Part shown: positions 1 to 8,659 of the stretch, in pieces
Layout of the letters: the number at the start of each line of letters is the position of its first letter
Position numbering within the stretch: position 1 is the first letter of the stretch
Origin: Aureimonas pseudogalii
GTDB lineage: Bacteria; Pseudomonadota; Alphaproteobacteria; Rhizobiales; Rhizobiaceae
Length of the DNA stretch: 64,000 nt
Reading direction: 5' to 3'
Assembly: GCF_014196835.1 (NCBI RefSeq)
Contig: NZ_JACIEK010000002.1
Location: 327,467 to 391,466, forward strand
The notes under the pieces: generated by a model
Database searches by the model: none
Seen by the model: only the letters and a program-made list of their open reading frames with translations
What the model was told of the DNA's origin: nothing
Translations under genes and position numbers: made by a program

Positions 1-744
1 CGCACCGAGATCGAGGCGATCTCGATCAACGCGACGCTCGCCGAGCTGATGGAGCGCTTCGAGGAGAGCGGCCATTCGCGCATGCCGGTCTTCGGCGAGG
101 GGCTCGACGACCTTCTCGGCATGGTCCACATCCGCGACATGGTGGGCCACGTCACCCGCGCCGCGCTGTGCTTCGGGCACGAGGACGGCAAGCCGGAGGC
201 GCCGGTGCGCTCGGGGCTGGATCTCGGCCGCGTCGATCTGCGCCACACGATCTCCGACCTTGGTCTGCTGCGCCAGACGCTGTTCGTACCGCCTTCGATG
301 CATGCCGCCGAGCTGATGGCGCGCATGCAGGCGAGCCACATCCAGATGGCGCTGGTGATCGACGAGTATGGCGGGACCGACGGGCTCGTGTCGCTCGAAG
401 ACATTCTCGAAATGGTGGTCGGCGACATCGAGGACGAGCATGACGACGAGGAGATCCTCGTCACCGATGCCGGCGACGGTGTCTACTACGCCGACGCGCG
501 CGCCGATCTCGACGAGGTGCAGCGCGTCGTCGGGCTCGATTTCGACGTGCGGATGCACGAGGACGAGGCCGACACGATCGGCGGGCTCGTGGTCAACGCG
601 CTCGGTCGCGTGCCCGAGGCGGGAACCGTGGTGGAGGCGGTGCCGGGCTTCGAGATCGAGATCCTCGAAGCCGATCCGCGCCGGGTGAAGCGCCTGCGCA
701 TCGTGCGCTTCCCCGAGGGCGCGGCCGAGAGCCTGCCGGACTGA
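1..744 (+). CDS. corC: CorC/HlyC-type CBS-domain protein, 5' end cut by window edge
   Basis: The open frame runs from base 1, so the start lies upstream of the window. The visible 247 residues hold a paired CBS module (SGHSRMPVFGEGLDDLLGMV, then the VIDEYGGTDGLVSLEDILEM stretch) followed by a CorC_HlyC transporter-associated domain ending in VEAVPGFEIEILEADPRRVK. No membrane segment is visible, which fits the soluble short CorC/YbeX class. Members are linked to magnesium/cobalt efflux or to ribosome biology near ybeY; which applies here cannot be told. It precedes lnt, the usual order in Hyphomicrobiales (ybeY-corC-lnt). The protein ends at TGA 742-744. Confidence 0.9.
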   Translation, partial: RTEIEAISINATLAELMERFEESGHSRMPVFGEGLDDLLGMVHIRDMVGHVTRAALCFGHEDGKPEAPVRSGLDLGRVDLRHTISDLGLLRQTLFVPPSMHAAELMARMQASHIQMALVIDEYGGTDGLVSLEDILEMVVGDIEDEHDDEEILVTDAGDGVYYADARADLDEVQRVVGLDFDVRMHEDEADTIGGLVVNALGRVPEAGTVVEAVPGFEIEILEADPRRVKRLRIVRFPEGAAESLPD

Positions 745-788
745 GACGACCGGACGGGGAGGGGACCGGCGCGCGCTCCCGTTCCGCG

Positions 789-812
789 AAAGCTCGGGCT
801 CCTAGAGCTTTT
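789..812 (+). terminator. Weak hairpin with short T run after corC
   Basis: AAAGCTC (789-795) and GAGCTTT (805-811) form a 7-bp stem with a 9-base loop, and the 3' arm runs into TTTT. A second palindrome, AACCCGA-G-TCGGGTT, follows at 820-834. This may be a partial terminator between corC and lnt or a small intergenic repeat. Only the base pairing is seen; the role is inferred. Confidence 0.35.
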
Positions 813-928
813 CCCATGCAACCCGAGTCGGGTTTCACGCCCGGACGATGCGCCGAGACGAGACCGGGGAATCGACGTCATGTGCGCTTGGCCGGCTGGC
901 CGGGCCGGCCGATCCGCGCGGGGAAACG

Positions 929-2542
929 ATGGGACTGCAACGGCTGGCCGGACGAATCATGTTGCTGGCCGGCTGGCGCCGGGCGCTCGTCGCCTTCGGC
1001 GCCGGGCTCGTCGCGACGCTGGCGCTCGCCCCCGTCAACGTGCCGGCCGTCGGCTTCCTGTCCTTTCCCCTCCTCGTCTGGCTGATCGACGGCGCGAGCG
1101 GCGAGCCCGGCCATGGCCTCATGCGCCGCTCCTTGCCGGCCTTCCGCGTCGGTTGGTGCTTTGGCTTCGGCTATTTCCTCGGCGGTCTCTGGTGGCTGGG
1201 CTCGGCCATGCTGGTCGATGGCGAGGACTTTCTCTGGGCGCTGCCGCTGGCGGTGGTCGGCCTGCCGGCCATCCTCGCGCTCTACCATGGTCTCGCGGCA
1301 GCCGTGGCCCGCCTTCTGTGGAGCGATGGGCCGGCGCGGCTCCTGGCGCTCGCCGCCGCCTTCGCCGGCTTCGAGGCCCTGCGCGGCGCGCTTCTCACCG
1401 GCTTTCCCTGGAACGAGATCGGCGTCATGGCCGCGCCCGTGCCGCTCCTCATGGGCAGCGTCGCGCTCGTCGGCCTTCACGGGCTGACGCTCGCCGCCAT
1501 TTTCGTGTTTTCGCTGCCGGCGCTCGCGGTCGGGGCCCGCCGCGGCCGTGGCGTGGCGCTCGGCCTCGGGCTGGTGCTCGTCGCCGGCCATGTCGGCATC
1601 GGCGCCTGGCGCCTGTCGGCGGCGCCCGCGGGCACGCAGCCAGGCGTCGAGCTGCGCATCGTGCAGCCCAACATCCTCCAGTCGCAGAAATGGGACGCGG
1701 CCGAGGCCGAGCGCATCTTCGCGCGCCTGCTCGACCTCACCGCCGCGCCCTGGGCCGGGCCGGTGCCGGACGCGCCCGCGGGCGAGCCGCCGCGTCGCCT
1801 CGTGGTCTGGCCGGAGTCCTCGTTCCCCTTCGTCCTCACCGACCGGCCGGACGCCGTGGCCCGCCTCGCCGAGACGCTGAAACCGGGCGAGACGCTGCTC
1901 GCCGGCGCGACGCGCGTCGAGGCGGGATCGGGCGAGCCCCGCTTCTACAATTCGGTCTACGTCATCGGCGAGGACGGCGCGGTGGAGGGCGCGGGCGACA
2001 AGCTGCATCTCGTGCCCTTCGGCGAATACCTGCCGTTCCAGGCGCTGCTGGAGAGCTGGGGCATCCGGCAGTTGACCGAACTGCCCGGCGGCTTCTCGGC
2101 CGGGGCCGCACGCCGCGTCATGGCGGCGGGCGAGGGGGGTCTGCGCTTCCTGCCGCTCGTCTGCTACGAGATCATTTTCGGCGACGAGATCGACGCCGCG
2201 GGCGAGCGGCCCGACTTCATCCTCAACGTCACCAACGACGCCTGGTACGGGCTGACGCCCGGACCCTCTCAGCACCTGCGCCAGGCCCAGTTGACGGCCG
2301 TCGCCTTCGGGCTGCCGCTGGTGCGTGCCGCCAACACCGGCATCTCGGTGGTGGCCGACGCTGCCGGGCGCCCCGTGGCCGGACTCGCTCTCGGCGAGGG
2401 CGGCACGGTGGACGCCGCGCTACCGCTCGCCGGGCCGCCCACACCCTTCGTGCGCTACGCAAACCGGCCGTTCCTCGCCGCCCTGCTGCTCGCCGCGATC
2501 ATCGCGGGGGCGGCGGCGATCTCGCTTTCGCGAAGAGATTGA
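929..2542 (+). CDS. lnt: Apolipoprotein N-acyltransferase
   Basis: This inner-membrane enzyme adds the third acyl chain to the N-terminal cysteine of lipoproteins. The 537-residue product has an N-terminal half of several hydrophobic segments and a C-terminal nitrilase-fold domain. The catalytic triad is visible: Glu296 in VVWPESSFPF, Lys358 in GDKLHLVPFGEYLPF and Cys412 in PLVCYEIIF (E267/K335/C387 in E. coli). The frame is open upstream to 848, but ATG 929 is chosen because GGGGAAACG lies just before it and MGLQRLAGRIM starts the conserved part. In Sinorhizobium this gene is known as actA and is followed by phrR, as it is here by the praR-like gene. Confidence 0.93.
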   Translation: MGLQRLAGRIMLLAGWRRALVAFGAGLVATLALAPVNVPAVGFLSFPLLVWLIDGASGEPGHGLMRRSLPAFRVGWCFGFGYFLGGLWWLGSAMLVDGEDFLWALPLAVVGLPAILALYHGLAAAVARLLWSDGPARLLALAAAFAGFEALRGALLTGFPWNEIGVMAAPVPLLMGSVALVGLHGLTLAAIFVFSLPALAVGARRGRGVALGLGLVLVAGHVGIGAWRLSAAPAGTQPGVELRIVQPNILQSQKWDAAEAERIFARLLDLTAAPWAGPVPDAPAGEPPRRLVVWPESSFPFVLTDRPDAVARLAETLKPGETLLAGATRVEAGSGEPRFYNSVYVIGEDGAVEGAGDKLHLVPFGEYLPFQALLESWGIRQLTELPGGFSAGAARRVMAAGEGGLRFLPLVCYEIIFGDEIDAAGERPDFILNVTNDAWYGLTPGPSQHLRQAQLTAVAFGLPLVRAANTGISVVADAAGRPVAGLALGEGGTVDAALPLAGPPTPFVRYANRPFLAALLLAAIIAGAAAISLSRRD

Positions 2543-2556
2543 TTGACGCGCGTCAA
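2543..2556. promoter_or_regulatory. Perfect 14-bp palindrome before praR
   Basis: TTGACGCGCGTCAA begins directly after the lnt stop codon and reads the same on both strands. It lies 134 bp before the praR start and contains a -35-like TTGACG. A site for a dimeric regulator, perhaps PraR itself, is a reasonable inference. No good -10 was found at the right spacing. Confidence 0.4.
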
Positions 2557-2689
2557 CTCCCCGCATACCGACTTCATCTAGAAGAATGAGGCTGATATGC
2601 AGGGTTGACTGGACCGGCATGCGGCGGGCTGTGATCGGCGACGGTCGCAGGCCCGGAACCGGTCGAAGACAAGTGGCGGGACGCAACGC

Positions 2690-3169
2690 ATGGTCGAGAA
2701 CAAGAAGAAGCCGAACCCCGTCGATATCCATGTGGGTAGCCGGGTCCGCCTTCGCCGGACCATGACCGGAATGAGCCAGGAAAAGCTCGGCGAGCACCTC
2801 GGCATCACGTTCCAGCAGATCCAGAAATACGAGAAGGGCACCAACCGGATCGGCGCCAGCCGGCTGCAGAAGATCTCGGAGGTCATGGCGGTGCCGGTGT
2901 CCTTCTTCTTCGACGGCCTGAGCGACCTCGCGCCCGCGGCCGTGGGCTTTTCCGAGCCCTCCGCCGAATTCGTCAACGACTTCACCGTGTCGAGCGAGAG
3001 CGTGCAGCTCAACCGCGCCTTCACGCGCATCGCCGACCCCAAGGTGCGGCGCCGGATCGTCGATCTCGTGCGCTCGCTCGCCGACGCGGCGCCCGACGTC
3101 GCGCCGGAGCTGGAGCCGGAGCGAGAGCCCGAGCTGGAGCCGGCTCTGCCGACCACAGACGGCAGCTGA
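2690..3169 (+). CDS. praR: XRE-family regulator, PraR/PhrR-like
   Basis: This 159-residue protein has a Cro/C1-type helix-turn-helix at about residues 15-70, with MSQEKLGEHLGITFQQIQKY covering the recognition region. Then follow VPVSFFFDGL and a conserved C-terminal part (SVQLNRAFTRIADPKVRRRI). The last 30 residues are Glu/Pro rich. Sequence and position between lnt and metK match PraR/PhrR of rhizobia and Azorhizobium, regulators of quorum sensing, biofilm and symbiosis genes, and PhrR was first found as low-pH induced. The target genes here are unknown. The symbol rests on family resemblance and synteny. Confidence 0.82.
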   Translation: MVENKKKPNPVDIHVGSRVRLRRTMTGMSQEKLGEHLGITFQQIQKYEKGTNRIGASRLQKISEVMAVPVSFFFDGLSDLAPAAVGFSEPSAEFVNDFTVSSESVQLNRAFTRIADPKVRRRIVDLVRSLADAAPDVAPELEPEREPELEPALPTTDGS

Positions 3170-3189
3170 CGGACACGAAGGGGCACGGG

Positions 3190-3225
3190 CCGGCGGCACG
3201 CGCGGGCCGGCGACGCCATTTTTTT
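3190..3225 (+). terminator. Probable terminator after praR
   Basis: CCGGC (3190-3194) pairs with GCCGG (3206-3210), and an alternative pairing GGCG/CGCC ends at 3217. A run of seven T residues lies at 3219-3225. The stem is short, but the T run is unusual in this GC-rich sequence. Confidence 0.4.
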
Positions 3226-3226
3226 C

Positions 3227-3255
3227 TTGCGCGGTGCAGCAGCCCATCCTAACCC
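3227..3255 (+). promoter_or_regulatory. Candidate metK promoter
   Basis: TTGCGC (3227-3232), a 17-base spacer and TAACCC (3250-3255) could form a sigma70-type promoter. The -10 match is weak. The leader to ATG 3366 is about 100 nt and holds two hairpins: AACCCCG-CTTCGA-CGGGGTT at 3251-3270 and GGCGC/GCGCC at 3283-3300. No SAM-II or SAM/SAH riboswitch consensus was recognised. Confidence 0.33.
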
Positions 3256-3365
3256 CGCTTCGACGGGGTTCGTGACGATCCCGGCGCAAGGGTTCGCGCC
3301 GTGCGATCCTGGGGCCCGACGATCCCCTCACTTGGACGCCGACAGGCGGGACGGAACGACGATCC

Positions 3366-4577
3366 ATGGCACGCAGCGAGTATCTCTTCACCTCCGAGAG
3401 CGTCTCGGAAGGCCATCCCGACAAGGTGTGCGACCGGATCTCCGACGAGATCGTGGATCTTCTGTACCGGGAGGCGAAGAAGTCCGGCATGGACGCCTCG
3501 CTCGTTCGGGTGGCCTGCGAGACGCTGGCCACCACCAACCGGATCGTGATCGCCGGCGAGATCCGCTGCTCGATCGAGCCCGGCAAGGTGAAGTCCAAGG
3601 TGAAGTCGGCGGCGAGGAAGGCGGTCAAGGCGATCGGCTACGAGCAGGACGGCTTTCACTGGAAGACCGCCAAGATCGACGTGCTGTTGCACGACCAGTC
3701 GGCCGACATCGCGCAAGGGGTGGACACCGGCGCCGAGAAGAACACCGAGGGCGCCGGCGACCAGGGCATCATGTTCGGCCATGCCTGCCGCGAGACGCCC
3801 GAGCTGATGCCGGCGCCGATCTTCACCGCGCACAAGATCCTCGAGCGCCTGGCGCAGGCCCGCAAGGCCGGCGAGGGCGAGGCCGGCAAGCTCGGCCCCG
3901 ACGCCAAGAGCCAGGTGACCGTGCGCTACGAGGGGGGCAAGCCCGCCGAGATCGTGTCGATCGTCGTCTCCACCCAGCATCTCGACGAGACGCTGACCTC
4001 GGCCGACGTGCGGCGCATCGTCGAGCCCTTCGTGCGCGAGGCCGCGGGCGAGCTGCCGATCGCCGAGAGCTGCGTCTGGCACGTCAACCCGACCGGCAAG
4101 TTCGTGATCGGCGGGCCGGACGGCGACGCCGGCCTCACGGGCCGTAAGATCATCGTCGACACCTATGGCGGCGCAGCCCCGCATGGCGGCGGCGCCTTCT
4201 CGGGCAAGGACCCGACGAAGGTCGACCGCTCGGCGGCCTACGCGGCGCGCTATCTCGCCAAGAACGTGGTGGCGGCGCGGCTGGCGGAGCGCTGCACGAT
4301 CCAGCTCGCCTACGCGATCGGCGTGGCCGAGCCGCTGTCGGTCTATGTCGACCTGCACGACACCGGCGTGGTGGACGAGGCGGCGCTGGAGACGGTGCTG
4401 CGCGAGGTGATGGACCTGACGCCGCGCGGCATCCGCGAGCACCTCGCGCTGACGCGCCCGATCTACGCGCGCACGAGCGCTTATGGCCATTTCGGCCGCA
4501 AGCCCGGCCGCGACGGCGGCTTCTCCTGGGAGCGCATCGACCTCGTGCCCAAGCTGAAGGCCGCCCTTGGCCGCTGA
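3366..4577 (+). CDS. metK: S-adenosylmethionine synthetase
   Basis: MetK makes S-adenosylmethionine from methionine and ATP. The 403-residue product is of normal length for the family. It starts with the conserved [20 protein letters not shown] (catalytic His near residue 17) and carries the ATP motif [11 protein letters not shown] and the glycine-rich [16 protein letters not shown]. The start at ATG 3366 places the conserved block at the usual distance from the N-terminus. The downstream trmB overlaps its end by 11 bp, so the two genes are probably co-transcribed and serve SAM supply and use. Confidence 0.97.
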   Translation: MARSEYLFTSESVSEGHPDKVCDRISDEIVDLLYREAKKSGMDASLVRVACETLATTNRIVIAGEIRCSIEPGKVKSKVKSAARKAVKAIGYEQDGFHWKTAKIDVLLHDQSADIAQGVDTGAEKNTEGAGDQGIMFGHACRETPELMPAPIFTAHKILERLAQARKAGEGEAGKLGPDAKSQVTVRYEGGKPAEIVSIVVSTQHLDETLTSADVRRIVEPFVREAAGELPIAESCVWHVNPTGKFVIGGPDGDAGLTGRKIIVDTYGGAAPHGGGAFSGKDPTKVDRSAAYAARYLAKNVVAARLAERCTIQLAYAIGVAEPLSVYVDLHDTGVVDEAALETVLREVMDLTPRGIREHLALTRPIYARTSAYGHFGRKPGRDGGFSWERIDLVPKLKAALGR

Positions 4578-5280
4578 ACGTCGCTCGAACGGGCCGCAGG
4601 CGCGCGTCCGCGAAAACTTCTTCGGGCGCTCGCGCGGCAAGACGCTGCGCCCGCATCAGGCCGGGCTCCTGCGCGAGGCGCTGCCCGATCTCGGCCTCGA
4701 TCTGGCGCAGCCCGCGCCGGCCGACCTCGCCGCGCTGTTCGCCGCGCCGGTCGACGGCGTGCGCCTCGAGATCGGCTTCGGCGGCGGCGAGCATCTGCAT
4801 CATGAGACCTGCCGCCATCCCGGCACCGGCTTCATCGGCGTCGAGCCCTTCGTCAATTCCATGGCCAAGCTGCTGGCGGCGCTGGAAGACGAGCCGCGCG
4901 CGAACCTGCGCCTCTTCGGCGACGACGCGACGCTCCTGCTCGACTGGCTGCCCGACGCCTGTCTTTCGGGCGTCGATCTCTTCTATCCCGACCCCTGGCC
5001 GAAGCGGAAGCACTGGAAGCGGCGCTTCGTCAACGAGCGCACGCTGGCGCGCCTCGCCCGCACCCTGCGCCCCGGCGCGCCCTTCCGCTTCGCCTCCGAC
5101 ATCGAGACCTATGTCGACTGGACGCTCCGGCACCTGCGCGATCATCCCGCCTTCGAGTGGATCGCCGAAGGTCCGGCGGATTGGCGCACGCCCTATGAGG
5201 CCTGGCCGGGCACGCGCTACGAGGCCAAGGCCCATCGCGAGGGCCGGGTCGGCGCCTACCTGACCTTCCGCCGCATCTGA
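4567..5280 (+). CDS. trmB: tRNA (guanine-N7-)-methyltransferase
   Basis: TrmB methylates G46 of tRNAs with SAM. The 237-residue product shows the SAM-binding motif EIGFGGGEH, the family motif [16 protein letters not shown] and a C-terminal [12 protein letters not shown] block. Translation appears to start at TTG 4567, inside metK (11-bp overlap); no ATG or GTG in a better place was found. The overlap suggests translational coupling to metK. Confidence 0.94.
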   Translation: MAAERRSNGPQARVRENFFGRSRGKTLRPHQAGLLREALPDLGLDLAQPAPADLAALFAAPVDGVRLEIGFGGGEHLHHETCRHPGTGFIGVEPFVNSMAKLLAALEDEPRANLRLFGDDATLLLDWLPDACLSGVDLFYPDPWPKRKHWKRRFVNERTLARLARTLRPGAPFRFASDIETYVDWTLRHLRDHPAFEWIAEGPADWRTPYEAWPGTRYEAKAHREGRVGAYLTFRRI

Positions 5281-5318
5281 CGGCGCCTCCCGAAGAGGGG
5301 GAGAGCCCGCCACAAGGC

Positions 5319-5347
5319 TTGCCAAGCGCGGCCGCCGGGCTTATAGG
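5319..5347 (+). promoter_or_regulatory. Promoter upstream of the rimP-nusA-infB operon
   Basis: TTGCCA (5319-5324), an exact 17-base spacer and TATAGG (5342-5347) make a good alphaproteobacterial sigma70 promoter. Transcription should begin near 5354. A terminator-like hairpin follows within about 25 bases, before rimP. Confidence 0.6.
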
Positions 5348-5375
5348 AGAGCCATATTCTCTGCGGTGATCGTGA

Positions 5376-5405
5376 GAGTGGGTCCCACCGGTCCCGCTCT
5401 TTTTT
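5376..5405 (+). terminator. Intrinsic terminator or attenuator in the rimP leader
   Basis: GAGTGGG (5376-5382) pairs with CCCGCTC (5393-5399) through 7 bp including one G-U pair, and six T residues follow (5400-5405). It lies between the promoter at 5319-5347 and rimP, so it either ends a short RNA of about 50 nt or attenuates the operon. It could not act as the trmB terminator alone without also affecting the promoter just upstream. Confidence 0.6.
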
Positions 5406-5492
5406 GTTAGGGCCTGTCCCCTCGACGCGATCGCACGCGACGCGAGGCGTCGGGCTCGATCCCGCCGCCGGACCCCTTGAACCGGAGTGGAC

Positions 5493-6098
5493 GTGACGGA
5501 CCAGCGCATCATCATCGAACAGGGACTGGAGGCGCGCGTCGCCGCCATCGTGGAGCCCGCGATCGAGCAGATCGGCTATCGGCTGGTGCGCGTGCGCGTC
5601 TCGGCGATGAACGGCACCACCCTGCAGATCATGGCCGAGCGCCCCGACGGAATGATGAGCGTCGAGGACTGCGAGGCGGTGAGCCGCGCGGTGTCGCCGG
5701 TGCTCGACGTCGACGACCCGATGGAGCGCGCCTATCATCTGGAGGTCTCCTCGCCTGGCATCGACCGCCCGCTCGTGCGGCGCGGGGACTTCGAGGCCTG
5801 GACGGGCCATCTCCTGAAGATGGAGACCAACCGGCTGCTCGCCGGGCGCAAGCGCTTCCGCGGCCAGGTCCTGGCGGTGGAGGGCGAGACGCTGCGCTTC
5901 GAGCGCGACGCCGCGGCGGCCGGCGAGGAGGCGGTGGTGGAGATCCCGCTCGACGCGGTCGCCGAAGCCCGCCTCATCCTCACCGACGAGCTGATCCGCG
6001 CCTCGCTCACCGCCGACAAGGCGGCCCGCAAGGCGCGCGGCCTGCCGATCGACGACGAGGCCGAAGCCGAAGACGCGGCCGAGGCGGCGAACCCTTAA
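5493..6098 (+). CDS. rimP: Ribosome maturation factor RimP
   Basis: RimP helps assemble the 30S subunit. The roughly 200-residue product holds the N-terminal alpha/beta domain ([20 protein letters not shown]), the signature [20 protein letters not shown] and a C-terminal SH3-like domain, then an acidic tail typical of rhizobial versions. GTG 5493 is chosen because GGAG (5484-5487) sits five bases before it; GTG 5487 in the same frame is the alternative and adds two residues. It heads the conserved rimP-nusA-ylxR-infB-rbfA-truB run. Confidence 0.93.
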   Translation: MTDQRIIIEQGLEARVAAIVEPAIEQIGYRLVRVRVSAMNGTTLQIMAERPDGMMSVEDCEAVSRAVSPVLDVDDPMERAYHLEVSSPGIDRPLVRRGDFEAWTGHLLKMETNRLLAGRKRFRGQVLAVEGETLRFERDAAAAGEEAVVEIPLDAVAEARLILTDELIRASLTADKAARKARGLPIDDEAEAEDAAEAANP

Positions 6099-6237
6099 AA
6101 CCTGCGCGGTCCGGCGGAACGCCCGAGGGGGTCGTCCGTTGCGAACGTGTCCCACGCAAGCGAGACCCACATCGCGGGTCCGGCCAATCGAAACCGACGA
6201 AGTCCAGCGGGGCGGCGCCGGGCGAGGAGAGAGACAG

Positions 6238-7839
6238 ATGGCAGTCAGTGCGAACAGGCTCGAGCTTCTGCAGATCGCGGACGCCGTCGCTCGCGAGAAG
6301 TCGATCGACCGCGAGATCGTGATCGAGGCGATGGCCGACGCGATCCAGAAGGCCGCCCGCTCGCGCTACGGGCAGGACACCAACATCCGCGTCGACATCA
6401 ACCAGAAGACCGGGGAGATGAAGCTGCAGCGGCTTCTCGAGGTGGTGGACGTCGTCGAAGATCCCAACACGCAGATCTATCTCGAGCTGGCGCGTGACAA
6501 GAACCCCGATGCCGAGCCGGGCGACTTCATCGCCGAGCAGCTTCCGCCGATGGAGTTCGGCCGCATCGCCGCCCAGTCGGCCAAGCAGGTCATCGTGCAG
6601 AAGGTGCGCGAGGCCGAGCGCGACAAGCAGTACGACGAGTTCGTCAACCGCGTCGGCGAGATCGTCAACGGCACGGTGAAGCGCGTCGAATACGGCAACG
6701 TCATCGTCGATCTCGGCAAGGGCGAGGGCATCATCCGGCGCGACGAGCAGATCCCGCGCGAGCTGTTCCGCTACGGCGACCGGGTGCGCGCCTTCGTCTA
6801 CGACGTGCGCCGCGAGCAGCGCGGGCCGCAGATCTTCCTGTCGCGCACGCACCCCCAGTTCATGGCCAAGCTCTTCACCATGGAAGTGCCCGAGATCTAC
6901 GACGGCATCATCGAGATCAAGTCGGTGGCCCGCGATCCCGGCTCGCGCGCCAAGATCGCCGTGATCTCGCGCGATTCCTCCGTGGACCCCGTCGGCGCCT
7001 GCGTCGGCATGCGCGGCTCGCGCGTTCAGGCCGTGGTGGCCGAGTTGCAGGGCGAGAAGATCGACATCATCCCCTGGTCGCCGGACGCCGCCTCCTTCCT
7101 CGTCAACGCGCTGCAGCCGGCGGAAGTCGCCAAGGTCGTGCTCGACGAGGACGCCGAGCGCATTGAAGTCGTGGTGCCGGATGACCAGCTAAGTCTGGCG
7201 ATCGGGCGTCGCGGCCAGAACGTGCGCCTCGCTTCGCAGCTGACGGGCTGGGACATCGACATCCTCACCGAGCAGGAAGAATCCGAGCGCCGCCAGAAGG
7301 AATTCAGCGAGCGGTCGAGCCTCTTCATGGACTCGCTCAACGTCGACGAGATGGTCGCCCAGCTCCTCGCCTCCGAAGGCTTCACCAGCGTCGAGGAGGT
7401 GGCCTATGTCGAGCCGACCGAAATCGCCGCGATCGAGGGCTTCGACGAGGACACGGCCGGCGAGATCCAGAACCGGGCGAAGGAGTTCCTCGACCGGCGC
7501 GAGGCCGAGCAGGACGACAAGCGCAAGGCGCTGGGCGTCGCAGACGAGCTGCGCCAGATCGACGGCCTCACGACGCCCATGCTCGTGGCGCTCGGCGAAG
7601 ACGGCGTGAAGACAATCGAGGACTTCGCGGGATGCGCCGCCGACGATCTCGTCGGCTGGAGCGAGCGCAAGGACGGCGAGACCAAGCGCTTCACCGGTGC
7701 GCTCTCGGCCTTCGAGGTGAGCCGCGTCGATGCCGAGGCGATGGTGATGCAGGCCCGCGTGATGGCGGGCTGGGTCGAGGCCGAAGAGCCCGAGGCGGAC
7801 CTCGGCGAAGACGAGATCGACGAGACGGTGGAGGCCTGA
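6238..7839 (+). CDS. nusA: Transcription termination/antitermination factor NusA
   Basis: NusA binds RNA polymerase and modulates pausing, termination and antitermination. The 533-residue protein shows, in order, the N-terminal polymerase-binding domain ([19 protein letters not shown]), an S1 domain from about residue 135 ([20 protein letters not shown]), two KH domains ([14 protein letters not shown] and [14 protein letters not shown]) and C-terminal acidic repeats ([20 protein letters not shown]). The frame is open upstream to 6139, but ATG 6238 follows GAGGAGAGAG and matches known N-termini. Confidence 0.97.
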   Translation: MAVSANRLELLQIADAVAREKSIDREIVIEAMADAIQKAARSRYGQDTNIRVDINQKTGEMKLQRLLEVVDVVEDPNTQIYLELARDKNPDAEPGDFIAEQLPPMEFGRIAAQSAKQVIVQKVREAERDKQYDEFVNRVGEIVNGTVKRVEYGNVIVDLGKGEGIIRRDEQIPRELFRYGDRVRAFVYDVRREQRGPQIFLSRTHPQFMAKLFTMEVPEIYDGIIEIKSVARDPGSRAKIAVISRDSSVDPVGACVGMRGSRVQAVVAELQGEKIDIIPWSPDAASFLVNALQPAEVAKVVLDEDAERIEVVVPDDQLSLAIGRRGQNVRLASQLTGWDIDILTEQEESERRQKEFSERSSLFMDSLNVDEMVAQLLASEGFTSVEEVAYVEPTEIAAIEGFDEDTAGEIQNRAKEFLDRREAEQDDKRKALGVADELRQIDGLTTPMLVALGEDGVKTIEDFAGCAADDLVGWSERKDGETKRFTGALSAFEVSRVDAEAMVMQARVMAGWVEAEEPEADLGEDEIDETVEA

Positions 7840-7880
7840 TTTCAGGCTCCGCCGACGACGAACGGAAATTCGAGACGCGA

Positions 7881-8561
7881 ATGACGATGGCCGATGGCGA
7901 CGACGACAGGGAATGGGAGGAACTGGTGATGAACGGACGCATGTGCATCGTCTCGCGCCGCCCGCTTGCCGCCGAGCGTCTCGTGCGCTTCGTCGCCGAC
8001 CCCGCGGGCCGGGTGGTGCCCGACCTCAAGCGTCGGCTGCCGGGGCGCGGCGCCCATGTCGAGGCGCGCCGCGACGCCGTGGAGCTCGCGGTGAAGCGTC
8101 GGCTTCTGGGCCGGGCGCTGAAGCGCGACGTTTCGGGCACCGAGACGCTGGCGGTGGATCTCGACGCGCTTCTCGTGCGTTCCATCACCGGAGCCTTGGC
8201 GATGGCCCGAAAGGCCGGGCAGATCGTCACGGGCGCCGCCAAGGTGGACGCGGCGCTGCGCACCGGAAAGGCCGTCGCGTCGATCCATGCGAGCGACGCG
8301 GCGCCGGACGGCGTGCGCAAGCTCGACGGGGCACGCCATGCCGGCGAACAATCCGGCCGGGCTCGCCCGACCGCCACCTATCGACTTCTGGACTCGGTGG
8401 AATTGGGTTTGGCCTTCGGCACCGAGAATGTGATACATGCGGCCGTCCTGTCCGGTGACGCGGGTTCGGCTCTTCTGCAGCGCTTCGAGGCCCTGCGGAC
8501 CTATCGGGGCGAAGGTCCCGACGCAGACGAAGAACGGACCCCCGCGGGGGCGCCGCCATGA
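7881..8561 (+). CDS. YlxR (DUF448) RNA-binding protein with L7Ae-like C-terminal half
   Basis: The 226-residue product begins with a YlxR/DUF448 domain (CIVSRRPLAAERLVRFV, then VPDLKRRLPGRGAHV). From about residue 100 it has a segment resembling the L7Ae/YlxQ fold (ALAMARKAGQIVTGAAKVDA). In Bacillus these are separate neighbouring genes (ylxR and ylxQ) in the nusA operon; here they are fused, as is common in alphaproteobacteria. Both domains bind RNA, but the target is not known for this protein. ATG 7881 is the first start after nusA; ATG 7887 or 7929 are possible. It lies in the nusA-infB operon. Confidence 0.85.
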   Translation: MTMADGDDDREWEELVMNGRMCIVSRRPLAAERLVRFVADPAGRVVPDLKRRLPGRGAHVEARRDAVELAVKRRLLGRALKRDVSGTETLAVDLDALLVRSITGALAMARKAGQIVTGAAKVDAALRTGKAVASIHASDAAPDGVRKLDGARHAGEQSGRARPTATYRLLDSVELGLAFGTENVIHAAVLSGDAGSALLQRFEALRTYRGEGPDADEERTPAGAPP

Positions 8562-8659
8562 CACGACGAACCCGATCAACAGCAGAGCACGGTTGCGAAA
8601 TGCTCTAGGCACGGATAAGGGCGCGAGGATTGGATCCCGCGCAGGAAGCGGAAGCGGTA

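Noticed and set aside
3170..3365. SAM riboswitch before metK
   Set aside because: I looked for SAM-II and SAM/SAH consensus pieces and did not find them. Only generic hairpins are present.
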